Shown: positions 24,962 through 33,271 of the stretch, one piece after another
How positions within the stretch are numbered: the first letter of the stretch is position 1
How the letters are laid out: each line of letters begins with the position of its first letter
Assembly: GCA_964517495.1 (NCBI GenBank)
Contig: CAZFER010000025.1
Location: 1 to 64,000, forward strand
From: CAZFER01 sp964517495
GTDB taxonomy: Bacteria > Hinthialibacterota > Hinthialibacteria > Hinthialibacterales > Hinthialibacteraceae
Direction of reading: 5' to 3'
DNA length: 64,000 bases
The notes under the pieces: model-generated
Seen by the model: the letters and a program-made list of their open reading frames with translations, nothing else
What the model was told of the DNA's origin: nothing
Databases searched by the model: none
Program-made: the position numbers and the translations under genes

Positions 24962-26662
24962 TTAAAAACCGCTTAGCCCCCCTCCAAGAAAGGCTATCAT
25001 TACTTTCGATACATCGCTTGACTTTAAGTTTAAACGTCCATGCAAGGCTTTATCCTTTGCATTGATATTCAAATACAATCCATGCGTTTCCACATTCGGC
25101 ACTTTAACCATCGCCAGGGGATTGACCGGCAATTTTTTGTCAACCAACCACTTAATATATTGTAATTGCTTCAACAAATCCACTCGCACTGTTGCGAGGG
25201 AATTTGAAACATCCTCCTTTGATGATCCTGAGATATATTCGTTCAATTCTGGCAGGAATTGAATGGCGTTTTTGATACGTTCATCCGTATCACGCTGCCC
25301 ATAAGTGATGATAAGATATTCAGGTGTGATGGCATATTCAATATTCACATTCTGCCTGGCTAGTTCTTTGGATAAAGGAGACTCTGGATCTTTGGTGTCG
25401 GGTCGAATGCTTAGGGTGGAATAAGATTGCCCTCCAATCTCTCCGGCATCACGCGTTGACTCGACATGGCAAACAAACTCACTATTTTCAGAAAGCGTTT
25501 CTGAATAGTCTTTCACCATTTGGATAAGCGTATCCATCACTTGAGAAGCGGCATTAGTGTCGGAAATTTTGAAATAGTTCTTGGTTTCATAAAAGCGGTT
25601 TTCATTTTTGTTTAATGACACCAGCCCTACTGCGGAATGATTCAAGGTTTTTGAGATGGAATCCCACAATGTGGAAATCTGAGAGACTTGAAATCCAAGC
25701 GAACTCAAATCATTCAATACGCGTATCTGGGATAGCTCAAACAATGATTCAGGAATATCATCGAGTCGAAACGAAATCCATGAATCACTGAATGACTCTT
25801 GTTTAAGTGCCATTTGAGGCTGGATTGATTGGAGGAATATTGAAACCGGAGTGCGTGATTTAGGGATTAACGTTTTATGTAATATCGCTTCTTGTTTTGA
25901 GAAGGATAATGAGAACCGAACTGATTTTAACTGGTATAACAGATCCATCAACCAAATGGTTCGTATGTTAGGTAACACTTGACCAGGCGTATCACCTTTT
26001 TCCCTCTTATTTAAACGCATAGCTGTTTCAATATCCTCCTGGATACCCTGGCCATATCGCATCATGGTTTTATCTGCATTGATCCAAAGATTCAAATCAC
26101 CCAAAATTTGAGTATTACTACTTAGTTGCTGTTTTAGTGCACTCCACCCTTCGAACCATTCTTCCACAGCGGGCCAATCCAAAGCGGGATCGCATATAAG
26201 CGCATGCTCGTTCTTTATATAAAACCGCCGTGTGGGGCTATCGTATTGAGAATCACCGTTTGGTTTTACACTGAATTGTTCCAGAAACGTATCACGATTT
26301 GTGAGGGGATAAATAACGATATACGTTTTATCAAACACTTTTGCGTTGTTGTCACGCCAATATAAAAACGCCCAATAGGGTTTCGAAGTATCCACCCCAT
26401 TCAGATTCTCCAAATCAAAAGGTTCTTTGGCATAATCTTCAACCGCATCCGGAAGTTTCATCTGGGCGGCTTGAAAAAGAAAATCGTTGAAATTTTTGGA
26501 AAGTTGATCCACAGATGAAATGCGAATCGCCGCTAACGCATCTGCAGGCAAGAGTGAAAAAAGATCATCCGGTTGGGCATCTGCCTTCAAAAGACATGGA
26601 GTTGAAATTAGGCCAATACAAATGGCCAAACTATAAATGGAAATAGAATTAAATAATCTCAT
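24962..26662 (-). CDS. Exported DUF3352-like protein of unknown function
   Basis: This 566-residue protein has a signal peptide (SLAICIGLISTPCLLKADA). It begins its mature part DDLFSLLPADALAAIRISSVDQL, the usual opening of large secreted proteins of the DUF3352 type. The rest is mixed alpha/beta with no catalytic motif recognised. Such proteins are common in PVC-type genomes and their role is not known. The start overlaps the stop of the JAMM protease gene by 4 bases, so the two are translationally coupled. Cleavage or processing by that protease is a possibility drawn only from position. Confidence 0.7.
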   Translation of the reverse strand: MRLFNSISIYSLAICIGLISTPCLLKADAQPDDLFSLLPADALAAIRISSVDQLSKNFNDFLFQAAQMKLPDAVEDYAKEPFDLENLNGVDTSKPYWAFLYWRDNNAKVFDKTYIVIYPLTNRDTFLEQFSVKPNGDSQYDSPTRRFYIKNEHALICDPALDWPAVEEWFEGWSALKQQLSSNTQILGDLNLWINADKTMMRYGQGIQEDIETAMRLNKREKGDTPGQVLPNIRTIWLMDLLYQLKSVRFSLSFSKQEAILHKTLIPKSRTPVSIFLQSIQPQMALKQESFSDSWISFRLDDIPESLFELSQIRVLNDLSSLGFQVSQISTLWDSISKTLNHSAVGLVSLNKNENRFYETKNYFKISDTNAASQVMDTLIQMVKDYSETLSENSEFVCHVESTRDAGEIGGQSYSTLSIRPDTKDPESPLSKELARQNVNIEYAITPEYLIITYGQRDTDERIKNAIQFLPELNEYISGSSKEDVSNSLATVRVDLLKQLQYIKWLVDKKLPVNPLAMVKVPNVETHGLYLNINAKDKALHGRLNLKSSDVSKVMIAFLGGGLSGF

Positions 26663-27093
26663 AAAGATCCTTTCTTTTGAATAATGGTTATTTGGTTAAA
26701 TTCACCCTTTCTATTCATTATATAACAGCGACAGTCAGGAAAAAAAGTATGAAGTGAAATGATAAAGTAAAAGAATCCCGGATAATAATTTTCCTGCCGG
26801 TCATGTTGCGAGGGAATAGCGGGTGAGGAAGGATGTGAGTGATATATACCAACCATCTCAATGTCACGCTGCCGCATGTCACGTATTGCATCAAAATGCT
26901 GCTTGGGATTACCAAAAAAACGATCCGGGGCATTGAGATCATTGGTCAAAGGATAAACAGCCTGAACATGGTTCTCTTTTCCCCCTAGTATCCCACAGCA
27001 TTCAATCGGTTGAATCCCCTGCGCATGCGATATCACTTGATCATAACAATCAGAATTAATCAGAACCGTCTTGTCTTTATTATCACAAGCCAT
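26659..27093 (-). CDS. JAMM/MPN-type zinc metalloprotease (M67 family)
   Basis: This 144-residue protein has the complete JAMM motif: Glu31 (IECCGILGG), His85 and His87 with Ser and Pro (YHSHPSSPAIPSQHD), and Asp98. Bacterial stand-alone JAMM proteins cleave C-terminal extensions of sulfur-carrier (ThiS/MoaD) or ubiquitin-like proteins, or isopeptide bonds, in the cytoplasm. No ThiS-like, moeB or cysM gene is adjacent, so the substrate is not indicated. It is the first gene of an operon with an exported protein and nicotinate phosphoribosyltransferase. A full repeat element lies upstream. Confidence 0.88.
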   Translation of the reverse strand: MACDNKDKTVLINSDCYDQVISHAQGIQPIECCGILGGKENHVQAVYPLTNDLNAPDRFFGNPKQHFDAIRDMRQRDIEMVGIYHSHPSSPAIPSQHDRQENYYPGFFYFIISLHTFFPDCRCYIMNRKGEFNQITIIQKKGSL

Positions 27094-27128
27094 TTTTAGT
27101 CCGTATAGATATGAATATACATCACGTA

Positions 27129-27298
27129 TCAGCCATATAAATTAAGAAATTAGAGAAAACTAAAATCGATCCTACTATTCCTCCACCAATGAAATGGGGG
27201 AGGATAGGCGGGGGTTAAAGGGATTTGCTCTAAGATTTCTAATCAACCCTCCCCTGTCCCTCCCAATCTTGAGAGGAGAATGGTGCTTCAAATAGCAA
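27129..27298. repeat. MITE-like intergenic repeat, copy F
   Basis: This 170-bp copy starts with TCAGCCATATAAATT and ends with a degenerate GTGCTTCAAATAGCAA. It carries the CACCAATGAAATGGGGGAGG and CCTCCCAATCTTGAGAGGAG blocks. It separates aroC from the JAMM operon. Confidence 0.7.
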
Positions 27299-27326
27299 TC
27301 CACTTACGATTATACAAAAAAGTGTA

Positions 27327-28424
27327 TTATTGTTCAGATGGAGCAGGAATGATATTGGTTTGCTGCAGTAAATAATGATCAAGCAAAACCAGGGCGCTCA
27401 TGGCTTCCACGATAGGTACCGCGCGGGGAAGCACACATGGATCATGACGGCCTCGGGAACTCAAAACAGTTTCTTCTTTTTCTGGAGTGACGGTATTCTG
27501 AGATTGAAGAATGGTTGCAGTCGGCTTGAATGCCACTCTGAACAAGATATCTTCGCCATTGCTTATCCCCCCTTGAACACCGCCGGAGTTGTTGGTTTTG
27601 GTTCGTATGTGTCCATCTTTTACCACATACTCATCATTATGTTCCGAACCTTTCATATCAATGGCACTGAAACCTGAACCGATCTCGAAGCCTTTGGTGG
27701 CGGGAAGGGACATCATCGCTTTGGCCAAATCCGCCTCCAAGCGATCAAAGACCGGATTCCCTAAACCAACAGGGGTGTTGCGCACAACACATTCGATCAC
27801 CCCCCCGAGCGAATCGCCTTCTTTGCGGGTTTTGTCGATCAGTTCATACATTTCTTCCGCGATTTTCAAATTGGGACAGCGGACCGGGGTTTTTTCCACT
27901 TGATCACGTGTCACACTTGAAGAATCGATAGTAGCAACAATGGAGTAGATTTGTTTGACATAGGCGACGATATCGATATTGCATTGCTGGCGGAGAATCT
28001 TTTTAGCCACGGCCCCGGCGGCAACCCGGGCGATGGTTTCCCGGGCGCTGGTGCGTCCACCCCCCCGGTAATCGCGAGTACCAAACTTGGCATCATACGT
28101 ATAATCGGCATGGGATGGGCGATAGGCCTGCTTTATTTCACTATAGTCTTGCGATCGGGCGTCTTTATTCCAAACCAGCATGGAAATGGGTGTCCCCAAC
28201 GTTTTACCTTCGAAGACACCCGAAACAATTTGTACCGTATCTGTTTCACTTCGCTGGGTGGTAATTCGGCTTTGCCCGGGGCGCCGACGGTCCAATTCGA
28301 GTTGAATCTCTTCTTCAGAGATTTCAACCAAGGGTGGACAACCATCAATCACCACACCAACAGCGCCACCATGAGATTCACCCCATGACGTGATGCGGAA
28401 TAAACGGCCGAAGCTGTTACCCAT
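27327..28424 (-). CDS. aroC: Chorismate synthase
   Basis: This 365-residue enzyme makes chorismate from EPSP with reduced FMN, the last step of the shikimate pathway. The family signatures are all present: GNSFGRLFRITSWGESHG at the N-terminus, RRRPGQSRI, the YRGGGRTSARETIARVAAGA segment, and RGRHDPCVLPRAVPI near the C-terminus. The length is normal. It stands alone between two repeat-filled gaps, with no other aro gene nearby. Confidence 0.97.
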   Translation of the reverse strand: MGNSFGRLFRITSWGESHGGAVGVVIDGCPPLVEISEEEIQLELDRRRPGQSRITTQRSETDTVQIVSGVFEGKTLGTPISMLVWNKDARSQDYSEIKQAYRPSHADYTYDAKFGTRDYRGGGRTSARETIARVAAGAVAKKILRQQCNIDIVAYVKQIYSIVATIDSSSVTRDQVEKTPVRCPNLKIAEEMYELIDKTRKEGDSLGGVIECVVRNTPVGLGNPVFDRLEADLAKAMMSLPATKGFEIGSGFSAIDMKGSEHNDEYVVKDGHIRTKTNNSGGVQGGISNGEDILFRVAFKPTATILQSQNTVTPEKEETVLSSRGRHDPCVLPRAVPIVEAMSALVLLDHYLLQQTNIIPAPSEQ

Positions 28425-28429
28425 AATCC

Positions 28430-28640
28430 TTCAACCTTCCCCTAACCCTCCCAGTCTTGGGAAGGAAATGGTGGTTCCACCTGTTGAGCGAGTAGGATAG
28501 GTTACGTTGTTTAACCCCATCGAGTGCATTAATGGGTCGAAAAAATTGACCTATCCACGATTCTGGGTTGACACATAGGTCAACTCCTACATGTGGTAGG
28601 GGCGAACCTATTTGTTCGCCCTATGTTGTGGTTTAGCTAC
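28430..28640. repeat. Partial MITE-like copy followed by a family 2 double hairpin
   Basis: About 28432-28480 carries CCCTAACCCTCCCAGTCTTGG and GGAAATGG of the MITE-like family, truncated at both ends. Bases 28562-28640 are a full family 2 copy, with GGGTTGACACATAGGTCAAC followed by GGGGCGAACCTATTTGTTCGC, each a palindrome. The latter lies just past the pnp stop and could act as its terminator. Confidence 0.6.
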
Positions 28641-28662
28641 CACCATAATGAGTTTTTATATT

Positions 28663-30987
28663 TTATCGGCGTCCTTTTCCGCCTCTGCCACCGCGGTCTC
28701 GGTCACCACGGTCACGGCCACCACCACCACTACGGCCGCCGCGATTTCCACGTCCACTTGAGCGGGATTCACCACCACCGCCACCGCCACCGGCAGGGAT
28801 GCGGCCCAGATCAATATCCGCTTGTCTTTTGCTTAGGTTAATGCGTCCCAGGTCGTCAACTTCGATTACCTTGACGTCGATTTCATCACCTTCATTTAGT
28901 TCATCTTCCACACGATTGATACGCCGTTCTGCGATTTCAGAGATATGCACCAATCCTTCCTGACCAGGCAGCACTTCCACAAACGCACCGAAGTTTACCA
29001 ATCGAGTGACCTTACCATGATAGATTTTTCCAATTTCAACATCTTCGGTTAGATATTCAATCCATTCCTTCGCCTTGCGACCCGCTTCTTCATCAACGGA
29101 AGCGATCACAACCCGGCCTTCGTCATCAATATCAATTTTCGCGCCGGTATCCAGAATGATTTTGCGAATCATCTTTCCACCCGGACCAATCACATCCCGT
29201 ATCTTGTCAATCGGGATCGTCATCATATTGATTCGAGGAGCAAATGGGCTCAATTCCTGGCGTGATTCAGAAATGGCGTTATCCATAATATCAAGAATAT
29301 AGAGACGGCCTTGACGCGCCTGTTCTAACGCTTCCGCCATGATGGATGAAGTAACTCCTTCAATTTTTAAGTCCATTTGGAAGGCGGTAATTCCTTTTCG
29401 GGTACCTGCCACTTTAAAGTCCATATCACCAAGGTGGTCTTCCACGCCCAGGATATCAGAGAGAATAGCGTATTGGTCGCCTTCTTTAATCAATCCCATG
29501 GCAATTCCAGCCACGGCGGATTTAATCGGCACACCGGCATCCATCAGGGCTAACGAGCCTCCACATACACTCGCCATGGAGGACGAACCGTTGGATTCCA
29601 AAATATCAGAGACCACGCGTATGGTATAAGGAAACTCATCATGTTCAGGGATCATGCGGGTAAGTGCACGTTCAGCCAATGCCCCATGTCCGACCTCTCT
29701 TCGTCCTGGACCTCGGATGGGCTTTACTTCGCCCACACTAAAAGGAGGAAAGTTGTAATGGAGAATAAATTTTTTGTAGATATCTTCCCCAAGCCCATCG
29801 ATTTTTTGTTCATCGGAGATGGTGCCCAATGTGGTAAGCACCAAGGCTTGGGTTTGACCACGGGTGAAAAGTGCTGAGCCATGTGTACGTGGAATTAAAC
29901 CAATATCACAGGTAATTGGGCGGATTTCATGAGGCTTTCTGTCATCACTGCGCAAACCTTCATTCAGGATACGTTCCCTGACGATCTCTTTTTCAAGATC
30001 ATGGATGATTTCTTTGGTTTGGTGCTCCACCTCCGCCAGTTCATTTTTAAATTCCAGCAAAGATTCTGTATCAGATTCGGAAAGCTCTCCCTTATCTATG
30101 GTGGCTTGGCGGGCTGATTCTTTCTCCGTCAGCATTTGTTCGACGATTTCATTGCAAAGTGTATCGATAGCCTCTTGCCGGGCATGTTTATCCGGATTAG
30201 CACTCGCTTCTTTGAGCCGCTCGTAGGTTAACTCCCGAATGCGTCCCACCAACTGCTCGTCTTGTTGCTCCGCTTGAAAATCAAGTTTTGGTTTTCCACA
30301 CTTTTCTTTCAATTCTTCAATAGCATCAATGACATCTTTCAATGATTGTTGAGCCAATTCAAATGCTTGAAGGAGGCGTTCCTCGGATTCTTCATCCGCT
30401 CCACCTTCAACCATATTAATAGCATTGCGGGAGCCTGCAATGGTAAGATTAATTGTGCCCTCTTCAACTTGTTGAACGCTGGGGTTCACAACTAACTCAT
30501 CCCCATCGGTCCCGATCCTTACTGCGCCAATTCCACCGTGGAAAGGAATATCTGAGATCTCCAACGCCGCGAAGGAAGCGATCATCGCGAGGATATCAGT
30601 ATCATTTTCCTGATCAAACGAAAGTACACTTATTAAAACCTGAATTTCATGTTTGAATCCTTCTGGAAAAAGAGGGCGGACAGGTCGGTCAATACAACGT
30701 GAAGTTAAAGTCTCTCGTTCGGAAGGGCGGCCCTCACGTTTAAAGAATCCTCCCGGGAATTTTCCCGCAGCATAGCGGTTCTCGCGATAATCCACGGTCA
30801 GTGGTAAAAAATCGAGGCCCACTCTGGGTCCTGATGACATGGTGGCTGATGCCAACACCATCGTATCACCCATTCGGCAGACAACCGAGCCTCCGGCTTG
30901 TTTGGCCAGGCGGCCACTTTCCAGTACAAGTTCTTTTCCTGCGATTTCTTTTCTTACAGTAGTAATTTCATTAGTCAATTCATTCAT
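28663..30987 (-). CDS. pnp: Polyribonucleotide nucleotidyltransferase (PNPase)
   Basis: This 774-residue phosphorolytic 3'-5' exoribonuclease has two RNase PH-like domains. The first begins near residue 15; the second contains GSALFTRGQTQAL and carries the active site. A helical linker joins them, then a KH domain (DVIGPGGKMIRKI) and an S1 domain (GKVTRLVNFGAFVEVLPGQE). The last about 45 residues are an unusual Gly/Arg/Asp tail with a run of seven Gly and RGG-like units. It follows rpsO, the widely conserved order. AAAGGA precedes the ATG. Confidence 0.97.
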   Translation of the reverse strand: MNELTNEITTVRKEIAGKELVLESGRLAKQAGGSVVCRMGDTMVLASATMSSGPRVGLDFLPLTVDYRENRYAAGKFPGGFFKREGRPSERETLTSRCIDRPVRPLFPEGFKHEIQVLISVLSFDQENDTDILAMIASFAALEISDIPFHGGIGAVRIGTDGDELVVNPSVQQVEEGTINLTIAGSRNAINMVEGGADEESEERLLQAFELAQQSLKDVIDAIEELKEKCGKPKLDFQAEQQDEQLVGRIRELTYERLKEASANPDKHARQEAIDTLCNEIVEQMLTEKESARQATIDKGELSESDTESLLEFKNELAEVEHQTKEIIHDLEKEIVRERILNEGLRSDDRKPHEIRPITCDIGLIPRTHGSALFTRGQTQALVLTTLGTISDEQKIDGLGEDIYKKFILHYNFPPFSVGEVKPIRGPGRREVGHGALAERALTRMIPEHDEFPYTIRVVSDILESNGSSSMASVCGGSLALMDAGVPIKSAVAGIAMGLIKEGDQYAILSDILGVEDHLGDMDFKVAGTRKGITAFQMDLKIEGVTSSIMAEALEQARQGRLYILDIMDNAISESRQELSPFAPRINMMTIPIDKIRDVIGPGGKMIRKIILDTGAKIDIDDEGRVVIASVDEEAGRKAKEWIEYLTEDVEIGKIYHGKVTRLVNFGAFVEVLPGQEGLVHISEIAERRINRVEDELNEGDEIDVKVIEVDDLGRINLSKRQADIDLGRIPAGGGGGGGESRSSGRGNRGGRSGGGGRDRGDRDRGGRGGKGRR

Positions 30988-31094
30988 GCGGATTTATCCT
31001 TTCGATACGTTCCTTAAATAGATATAGAATGGACGTGAAAGAGAAAATCCGTGTGAATGGGTAACAGGGCGAAGATTCAAGGTGGGTAATGGTT

Positions 31095-31164
31095 ACCTTT
31101 CACAATCCGGTGGGAGAAAAACACATGTTAATTCCTGCTACACCCAGACTAGGGGGTGAAAGGT
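31095..31164 (-). promoter_or_regulatory. Stem-loop region in the rpsO-pnp intergenic leader
   Basis: ACCTTTCAC (31095-31103) and GTGAAAGGT (31156-31164) are perfect inverted arms around about 50 bases. A second small stem (CCACC / GGTGG) lies near 31183-31202. In E. coli, RNase III cuts a leader stem between rpsO and pnp and PNPase represses itself there. A comparable role here is only an inference from position. Confidence 0.4.
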
Positions 31165-31284
31165 TACGCTAAAAAGAACCTTCCACCTCCAAATCAGGGT
31201 GGGCGGGAACAGATCATGGTTAAACGGTTTTTCACCCAGGATTAATTTTCACTTTCACTGTCATAAAAACAGATAATGCTTTGC

Positions 31285-31554
31285 TTAACGGCGTAAACCC
31301 AAGCGTTCGATCAATTTACGATACCGATCGACCTCTTTGTTTTTTAAATAGTCCAGCATACGCCGACGACGGCTTACCATCATTAATAATCCCCTTCGGG
31401 AATGATGATCTTTTTTATGGGTTTTGAAATGCTCGGTTAAATTAGTGATCTTTTCGGAAAGGATCGCAATTTGCACTTCCGGCGAACCAGTATCACTGTC
31501 GTGAATTTTGTAATTGCGAATCAATTCCTGCTTTCGTTCAATTGTGATGGACAA
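31285..31554 (-). CDS. rpsO: Ribosomal protein S15
   Basis: The 89 residues match bacterial S15 throughout. Visible blocks are IRNYKIHDSDTGSPEVQIAI, ITNLTEHFKTHKKDHHSRRG and LLMMVSRRRRMLDYL. It binds 16S rRNA and helps assemble the small subunit platform. The start codon is TTG at 31554, 7 bases after GGAGGT; no ATG is available at the right place. It lies 28 bases after truB and before pnp. Confidence 0.97.
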   Translation of the reverse strand: MSITIERKQELIRNYKIHDSDTGSPEVQIAILSEKITNLTEHFKTHKKDHHSRRGLLMMVSRRRRMLDYLKNKEVDRYRKLIERLGLRR

Positions 31555-31582
31555 GGTTTACACCTCCTTCAATGATTTTTTA

Positions 31583-32536
31583 TCATAAAAAGACTTTAAC
31601 AGGGTGAATGACCCGTAAGTTTCCAGCCAACGAATCCATTTGTTCAGAATTCAAAAGGGCTTTTCCAACTCCAATCAATTGCCCATCCCGTGTGTTAATT
31701 CTCACCATGGAACCTGAAACAAAATCACCATTCCGCCGGGTGATCGAACCACCGGATAGCGAACGGCCACAATGCAAAGCCGCTTTTCCTTCCGCACCGA
31801 CAGCGACGGATGGCAGTGAATCCAGGGCGTCATTAATCCCCACAAGATGCTGTTTCACATCGTCTGGTGATTGAAGATCATCGAGTTCAACTGCATTGTC
31901 CAGATGAAAAACACCACATCGAACTCGAACAAGCCCCGACATGACTCCACCTGTTCCCAACGCTTTTCCAAGGTCATGGCATAACGTACGTATATAGGTT
32001 CCTTTCGAGCAGGTAACTCGAAAATTCAGCGTTGGCAATGAAATATCCAATAATGATAAATCGTATATCGTTATTCGGCAAGGCTCACGTTTAACTTCCA
32101 CCCCCTGCCGCGCCAGTTCATATAATCGCTTTCCCTTATGATGTTTGGCCGAGATCATGGGCGGTGTTTGCCAGATTTCACCGGAAAATTTTTTGAAAAC
32201 ATCCAATATTTGCGCTTCATCCAGTGAAGGAATGGGTAATTCTTCAATCACCTCACCTGTAACATCCTGGGTATCAGTGATGATGCCCAGTTGAAGAGTA
32301 ACCTCATAGTCCTTATCTTCCGCGATTAAAAATTGGACGATTTTTGTGGCTCGCCCCAGGCAAAGGGGGAGCACACCCGTCGCCAGGGGATCCAAGGTAC
32401 CGGTATGGCCTACTTTTTTCATTTTCGCTTTTCGGCGAATTTTATCGACCACATCATGGGATGTTAATCCTGAAGGCTTATTAATATTAAGCACTCCATC
32501 CATTGCCGTTAATTGAGCCGATTGTGTCTTAGCCAT
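31583..32536 (-). CDS. truB: tRNA pseudouridine-55 synthase
   Basis: This 317-residue TruB converts U55 of the tRNA T loop to pseudouridine. The N-terminal GVLNINKPSGLTSHDVVDKI and the catalytic motif VGHTGTLDPLATGVLPLCLG (Asp nucleophile) are intact. CSKGTYIRTLCHDLG and a C-terminal PUA-like part follow. It lies 11 bases downstream of rbfA in the nusA-infB-rbfA-truB-rpsO cluster. A 12-residue N-terminal extension precedes the usual start; an ATG inside it (MDGVLN) is an alternative. Confidence 0.96.
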   Translation of the reverse strand: MAKTQSAQLTAMDGVLNINKPSGLTSHDVVDKIRRKAKMKKVGHTGTLDPLATGVLPLCLGRATKIVQFLIAEDKDYEVTLQLGIITDTQDVTGEVIEELPIPSLDEAQILDVFKKFSGEIWQTPPMISAKHHKGKRLYELARQGVEVKREPCRITIYDLSLLDISLPTLNFRVTCSKGTYIRTLCHDLGKALGTGGVMSGLVRVRCGVFHLDNAVELDDLQSPDDVKQHLVGINDALDSLPSVAVGAEGKAALHCGRSLSGGSITRRNGDFVSGSMVRINTRDGQLIGVGKALLNSEQMDSLAGNLRVIHPVKVFL

Positions 32537-32547
32537 TTTTTATTGAA

Positions 32548-32916
32548 CTATTGATCGGATTCGACCATCTCTTCCTTTAGCTGATTTAAGGTGCGGAAGA
32601 TTCGCTCCGCCCGGTCGAGCGATTCATCGTAACGGAACTCTAATTCTGGAATATGTTTTAAACGAATTCGAGAATACAATAATTTCCGTATTAACCTGGC
32701 AGACCGTTGAGTGACATCCAGCATTTCATCGCAATTGTCATGTTTATGCATGGTAATGAATACAATCGCGTGCTTTAAATCTTTCGAGGTCCGCACTTCA
32801 GTGATGGTTAAATCTTTAAGCCGTTCATCCTGCAAATCGGTTAACAGGATTTCAGCAATCTCTTCCTGCAAGAGGCGATTTACTTGAACCATGCGATACA
32901 CTTTTTTCTGAGTCAT
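32548..32916 (-). CDS. rbfA: 30S ribosome-binding factor A
   Basis: This 122-residue RbfA has a single KH-like domain. It opens with VYRMVQVNRLLQEEIAEIL and shows LTITEVRTSKDLKHAIVFI and the C-terminal HIPELEFRYDESLDRAERIF, the conserved family tail. It helps mature the 5' end of 16S rRNA and cold adaptation. It is placed between DUF503 and truB as usual. Confidence 0.95.
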   Translation of the reverse strand: MTQKKVYRMVQVNRLLQEEIAEILLTDLQDERLKDLTITEVRTSKDLKHAIVFITMHKHDNCDEMLDVTQRSARLIRKLLYSRIRLKHIPELEFRYDESLDRAERIFRTLNQLKEEMVESDQ

Positions 32917-32950
32917 GCTGTTCGCCTCGCTTTCATTTTATTTTGGATGG

Positions 32951-33232
32951 TTAATAAAAATCCATCCAATAATCAGCAACCAATAGGGCTGGTTCTGATT
33001 CAATTAATTTTAATATAAGATCCAAATCCCGTTCGATCGCACTTTGCTGAGCGGCCACCATCGCAAAGGCCAGAACAGACAACTGCCATGTATTCTGACC
33101 GTCAGTTTCAGCGAGTGAAACATTGAATTTGTGGCGAATGCGGTCTTTTAAACTCCGGATGATTTTTCGTTTATCCTTCAATGAAGAAGAATCCGGAATG
33201 TGGAGCGAGACTTCAAGAACACCGACAATCAT
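32951..33232 (-). CDS. DUF503 family protein (YlxP-like)
   Basis: This 93-residue protein starts MIVGVLEVSLHIP and has SSLKDKRKIIRSLKDRIRHK and FNVSLAETD, the DUF503/YlxP pattern. Family members lie between infB and rbfA in many bacteria and are thought to help ribosome assembly, though the biochemical role is not settled. The ATG at 33232 is chosen to match the family N-terminus; a TTG-started 99-residue reading is possible but not needed. Confidence 0.9.
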   Translation of the reverse strand: MIVGVLEVSLHIPDSSSLKDKRKIIRSLKDRIRHKFNVSLAETDGQNTWQLSVLAFAMVAAQQSAIERDLDLILKLIESEPALLVADYWMDFY

Positions 33233-33271
33233 GATGGCGTCTCGCACCAATTGGCGTGGGGAACGATCACG

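Noticed and set aside
28593..28841. His-rich open frame on the plus strand
   Set aside because: It is the antisense of the Gly/Arg-rich PNPase tail; its His runs come from the repeated GGC/CGT codons.
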